Source: Eretmocerus hayati (taxonomy: Eukaryota; Arthropoda; Insecta; Hymenoptera; Aphelinidae). Taken from it: a stretch of DNA of 64,000 bases. Location: NCBI GenBank assembly GCA_029851415.1, contig CM056742.1, positions 158,105,121 to 158,169,120 of the forward strand, written 5' to 3'. Both the position numbers and the translations under genes were made by a program. This document shows positions 60,262 to 64,000 of this stretch, piece by piece. Positions within the stretch are counted from its first letter, which is position 1, and every line of letters begins with the position of its first letter. Under the pieces are notes generated by a model. The model had not been told where the DNA came from. It searched no databases and worked only from the letters and a program-made list of their open reading frames with translations.

Positions 60262-60294
60262 ATTTCATGTGGTCTCTAGGAGCGTTACCAGACG
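60262..60294 (+). CDS. Rbp6: Rbp6 33-nt microexon (short-form isoform)
   Basis: It is preceded by TTTCGTCTTTTCTCTTCGCAG and followed by GTAAGT. Completing the split Asp codon, it encodes D-FMWSLGALPD and the first base of a Gly codon (phase 1 in and out, length divisible by three). I recall a closely similar MWSLGxLPDG segment after RRM2 in insect Rbp6 proteins. Because it is phase-neutral it could also be skipped without shifting the frame. The downstream exon lies beyond 64000; I found no continuation in 60295-64000. Confidence 0.85.
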
Positions 60295-63079
60295 GTAAGT
60301 TGATACGTCGTCATTCGATGAATAATTCGATATGCTATTTTCCATGAATATCATTTTATTTGATGTTAATCAAAATTACGAAGACCTGATTGGAAGTTCC
60401 TCTCCATCACCATTATCAAAGAGTCAGATGTTGTGATGTGTTTCTTTGGTTCAGGAGCCTTGGGTCTCCAAATATTCCCAGAAAGGATTAGATAAACTAT
60501 TCCAAAATTTTTATATATGAATATCTGAAAAAATCGACTCACGACCCAATCCGATTAGGATGAGGGTCACTTACTAGCTGATCTTTGTTCAAAATAGTAC
60601 ACTACAAAAAGAATTTCTCAAAGTTATTTCACTTCTCAAAGTTGACTTTCTCAGAATGAAAATCGAATTTTTGGCAACGTTCTTGGATTTGAAACCCGTC
60701 GTTTCAAAGAATTCTCCCTCTGAGTATGAGGGAATTGTTTGCTCAGAGAGACGAATTGAGGGAAAACTAAACATTTGAAGAAACCCCTTCTCGAATCGAG
60801 GACTAGGATAGAAAGTCTCTTGCGAGAGAGGAAGAGTTGCTCGAATTTCAAACCCGTATTTGTTTATAAAATTCGTGGCATTTTTGATAGGTTAGCATGA
60901 TTATAAAGGAGCATACATGTGCATCTTCTTTCATGTTGCTAGAATTTGAATTTGGTGGGCAGCAGATGTTGTAAATAGTGAATGATTTTCTATCGGTATT
61001 GTTTTGGAAGTATTAATCAGGATGAAAGCTGTGAAGATTATCTCCGAAACTCTGCGATCGAATTCTACAAAATTGTACAGTACTGTAATATTTGATGGTG
61101 ACAACCCTCTCAAAGTCACAGTCCTTCTTCTCCGCGGTTGTGTTTGACACTTTGAGGATAATGATGGTCAGTTCCGGATGATCAAATGTTAAAATCAAAT
61201 CTTGTTAGGTTTCATGTTGCTTCGACGTCAGTAAAGTGAATAAGATTATTATCCTCTAGAAGACACGAGATTTCTCGGAAAAATGCATTGTATTTGACAG
61301 AGCCACGTCGTCGGGGGTTCACGGCAGGTCGGTGTGATCCAAAAGGTCGGCCGACGGTTTGTCGTTCACAGTTCGAAAGTCTTGAGTCGTCACGACACTA
61401 TCACACCTTAGGTCGTTGTGAGAGGGCGGAAGTTGAATAAAAGTACGTACACAATGAATGATTTGAAATTTTGAATGATTTGACGTAAGATGCGCGATGA
61501 GGAAGCGAGCTCTCGCTCTATGGCTACCCTGGCCCCTTCATATAGCGGTGGGAAACCTCGGATCAGTTTCCATCCCCGGATGCGAGACGCTTTCGGTGAC
61601 CGCACCTCTCCCGGTTGTGACTGCTGCGAACCGGGAGCCTCATTCAAAGGTAGTTGCGTTAGCGGACTCTGGGCTTCGGCTGCCGGGTGCCCTTCGACCC
61701 CTGCGACCGAATCCTCCACGGGAAGAAATATGAGTCGGTGCGTAGTTGCGTGAGGCATAGGATTCGAGGTGAGTCGGGCGTCCCCGGCTACGAGATCCTT
61801 GCTGAGCCTATAGTAGATAAAGTGTGTTCAGCAATGCTGATTCTATCGTAACTGGGACTCTACACGGTTCGCAGGAAAGTGTTTGGCAAGTGCCTGACCG
61901 TACCGTAACCAGAGTTTTCATGTACTCATGGCAAGGTAGTCGGGGTGAGGCTGGTCCAATCGTAACCATGCGTCCATGCGACCAGTGGTGGAGTGTCCAG
62001 CGATGAGGCCGATTAAGGAGCGCGGTGATTTCACCAACGCTTTGTTGGTCAAATTATATGCCACGTTCCAGGACGTGTATTTCCTAGTTGAGGTTCGACG
62101 CTGTACCGGAAAGTTGTGCGTAGTCTGTTCGCATCCAGTGGTCGCTCCTAGTTGTAGGCTTGGATCGTTGATGGTAGGCCATGTTATGTTAGTGGTCAAT
62201 ACAACTTCGTTGATGGTGGCAATGTGCGTGAACCTTTGAAAGTGGCCCGCTCGGCCCATACCCGGCTCAACGGAGCCAGTCACGTAAAAAAAGCTGCTCT
62301 TTGGCATCGTGTGATGATGTCGAATGGTGCCAGTGGGGCTCACGATGGCGACTATACGATTGAGAGTTGATGTAGTATTTATTAACTAAGCGTTCAGTCG
62401 CATTTTTTCCCACATGACGATGATGACGGTGACACTGGGGACTACGAAGGCATGAACGGACCCTTCTAGCTGCCACATGTCGGCCGGCTGCGATGATGTA
62501 GGACGTTGGCGATGTTGTTCGGTGTGGTAGATGATCGCTTGGAAACCGACTTGTGACGGCGGGGTTGGTGCTAGTAGTAGAGACACTGTCGAGCTGCCAC
62601 CGAATGGAGATCTTTTCTATGTATTTTGGCTGTTGCACAGTCATTAATGGATGCCATCGGGTGCGGCGTTTGGTCTATACTTGCAGACGTAGAAGTTCGA
62701 GTGGCCAGGGCGTGCGGGGAATGGGAGCACGCCCAGATATGCCAAGTGTTGGAGTTGTTGGCCAATTCCAGATTTGCGGTGACATTGTGTCCGCAAGAAC
62801 CACAAAGCACGCCCGGTTCGGCACACTCTGGGGGCTCCGGTTTAAGAATTTGACACTTGCGCTGGAGTGAATGAGCTGTCCGATTGGTTGCGAGTTCTGA
62901 TGAATCGTTGAATCGCAGGGTCGAGATATTGTTGGGTGTCACTCGGTGTTTGTTTGCACTCCCAGAAGGCGGGCAGCTGGGTGTCGTGTTGTTTACGGCG
63001 AGCAACATCAATTGTTGCTGGTCTCATCGGAGAACGGGTCGTCTCGTTGCTTGGCGAGACGGAATCGGTTCCGTTTCGT

Positions 63080-63097
63080 GCCCCATGTTAGGCGCTA
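63080..63097 (-). other. Primer-binding site, tRNA-Lys-like
   Basis: On the minus strand TAGCGCCTAACATGGGGC matches TGGCGCCCAACGTGGGGC, the complement of the 3' end of insect tRNA-Lys, except for three transitions, and it lies 4 nt from the LTR end at 63102. This fixes the element's orientation. Confidence 0.62.
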
Positions 63098-63181
63098 AAA
63101 CTAACAAGGCCCCGTTTGGGGCTCGCGACAGGTCGGTGTGAGCCGAGGGGCCGCCCGACGGTCTGTAGTACAATTCGAAAA

Positions 63182-63463
63182 GTCCACAAATAAAGCATAC
63201 GCACTGTTCATGGCTCACACCGCATACCTCCGGCTCACGTGCGCCATGCACTGCTCATCGGATTTTAACCTGCGAGTGATATTGACTTCCCTTGTTACCG
63301 GCTGGATTCAATACAGAACTTGAGGTTAGCGACCGGAAATGGATAACGATCCCCGGGAAATCCATGTCACTTGCCGACTGAAAACCGATGGCAGCGCATG
63401 GCTCACGTGAACCGTGGGTAGGCGCTGCGAGCTGTGAGCAGTGCGTACGCTTCATTTGTGGAC
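63182..63463. mobile_element. MITE nested in the right-hand LTR, ~85-bp terminal inverted repeats
   Basis: GTCCACAAATAAAGCATACG at the left is mirrored by CGTACGCTTCATTTGTGGAC at the right, and complementarity continues for about 85 bp at roughly 80 percent (GGCTCAC, TTCACGTGxGCCATG, CATCGG). The left-hand LTR lacks this 282-bp segment, which proves insertion. The flanking duplication is not evident. Confidence 0.72.
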
Positions 63464-63567
63464 ACACCCTCACGAAACTATCACACCTCCGGTTGCGGTG
63501 AGAGGGCTACAGTCGAATAAAAGCACGTACATAGTGAATGACTCGAGATTGTGAATGATATGACGTA

Positions 63568-63838
63568 AAATGGTACGGCCGTGCTCTACACTCGACACTC
63601 AGGAAGGGTGCAATTCCGTGCTGGACACTGTGATTTGAGACTCCTGAGACGAGAATGACGCTAGATTGTTTGGGCTTTGAGAAGGAATGGGTCGAATTGA
63701 ATACGCAAGAATTATGCACATACTTGATGCGGTGTCCGACAATCTAGATTATGAACTAATACACACAGTAACTCACGCCATTAGAGCACTAACGAGAATC
63801 AAGGATCGCAGCCCTCCATGAGACCACGGCGTAACGTG
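63568..63838. other. Extra segment in the right-hand LTR, origin unknown
   Basis: Compared with the left LTR, sequence homology stops after TGACGTAAAATG (63560) and may resume near TGACGTAAATATAGC (63836), with a minus-strand TATATAAG at about 63904-63911 beyond. The intervening 270 bp begin GGTACGGCCGTGCTC and end GAGACCACGGCGTAAC, weakly inverted ends. It may be another small insertion. Confidence 0.3.
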
Positions 63839-64000
63839 ACGTAAATATAGCATGAATGATTCGATTAAAGTGGATGAAGTCTCGAGCCAGTGCTCCGCTC
63901 GTCTTATATACCTACTGGGATGGTCGTCCACGGAATCCGCGGAATTCCCGAATACCATTCGGGGGCATCCAATCAAAAGCTGGATACCTTTCGTGGATAT

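Larger units (their letters stand above)
60295..64000 (+). other. Rbp6: Rbp6 intron after the microexon (partial)
   Basis: It starts with GTAAGT. 60295-61290 holds nothing recognised. From 61295 to the end it is filled with a GC-richer LTR-element fragment. No acceptor with a plausible Musashi C-terminal exon is visible. Confidence 0.75.
61295..64000 (-). mobile_element. Degenerate non-autonomous LTR retroelement (runs off the window)
   Basis: Two direct copies of a sequence (GGCAGGTCGGTGTGATCC near 61324; GACAGGTCGGTGTGAGCC near 63127; then CCGACGGT, TTCGAAA, CTATCACACC, GTGAGAGGGC, GAATAAAAG, TGACGTAA) start at 61295 (TGACAGAG) and 63102 (TAACAAGG). Left of the second copy, the minus strand reads TAGCGCCTAACATGGGGC, 15 of 18 identical to the complement of the tRNA-Lys 3' end. 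This makes 63102-64000 the 5' LTR and the left copy the 3' LTR. A possible polypurine tract, CCGGGAGAGG, precedes TG at 61604. The ~1.5 kb interior has only broken frames. The AATAAA shared by the LTRs is on the opposite strand, which is unexplained. Confidence 0.6.

Noticed and set aside
61918..62343. 141- and 146-codon minus frames in 61918-63011
   Set aside because: They lie inside the LTR element, where gag or pol is expected, but show no capsid, protease or reverse transcriptase motif I could defend. A short LPAFWE-like string near 62965 recalls gag but is too little.

Overview
The window is animal nuclear DNA, almost certainly from an insect. It is AT-rich and nearly all intron, with one recognisable host gene running left to right across it: the insect Musashi-family RNA-binding protein gene Rbp6. 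The RRM2 residues ([56 protein letters not shown]) fit Rbp6 better than its paralogue msi. A hymenopteran is my guess for the host, but nothing here proves it.

Rbp6 layout: 1-2815 is intron ending in an acceptor, so RRM1 and the 5' end lie to the left. RRM2 is split over exons 2816-2908, 22431-22479 and 50352-50434, with introns of 19.5 and 27.9 kb. The next exon starts at 51649 and has two fates. Read through, it encodes an alanine/histidine-rich tail of about 180 residues and stops at 52272. If the internal GTGAGT donor at 51734 is used, it joins in frame to a 33-nt microexon at 60262-60294 (FMWSLGALPD), whose own donor leads out of the window. The window therefore holds the branch point between two Rbp6 C-termini.

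The introns are a transposon graveyard. There are two ~1.49 kb solo LTRs of one family on the minus strand (31431-32928 and 43901-45381), each with a TATA box, an initiator, a poly(A) signal and an array of TGACGnnTCA palindromes. A GC-richer LTR element fragment fills 61295-64000, with a primer-binding site resembling the complement of tRNA-Lys and a nested MITE. Copia (15.5 kb) and BEL/Pao (21.7 kb) coding remnants, a tRNA-derived SINE (47.8 kb) and many terminal-inverted-repeat or fold-back elements are also present. The longest palindrome, 14107-14892, has two collinear 343-bp arms.

Less usual signals are a hammerhead-ribozyme-like motif at 45475-45532 just beyond the second LTR, a 5S-rRNA-like stretch at about 1861-1935 (minus), two arrays of short CTC...AAGAG palindromes, composite tandem repeats at 6.4-7.3 kb, fold-back elements with ~30-bp iterons (1.5 and 55.9-56.7 kb), and a tandem duplication that includes the stop codon of the Ala-rich isoform. 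The other open frames in the window look like chance or repeat-derived frames.
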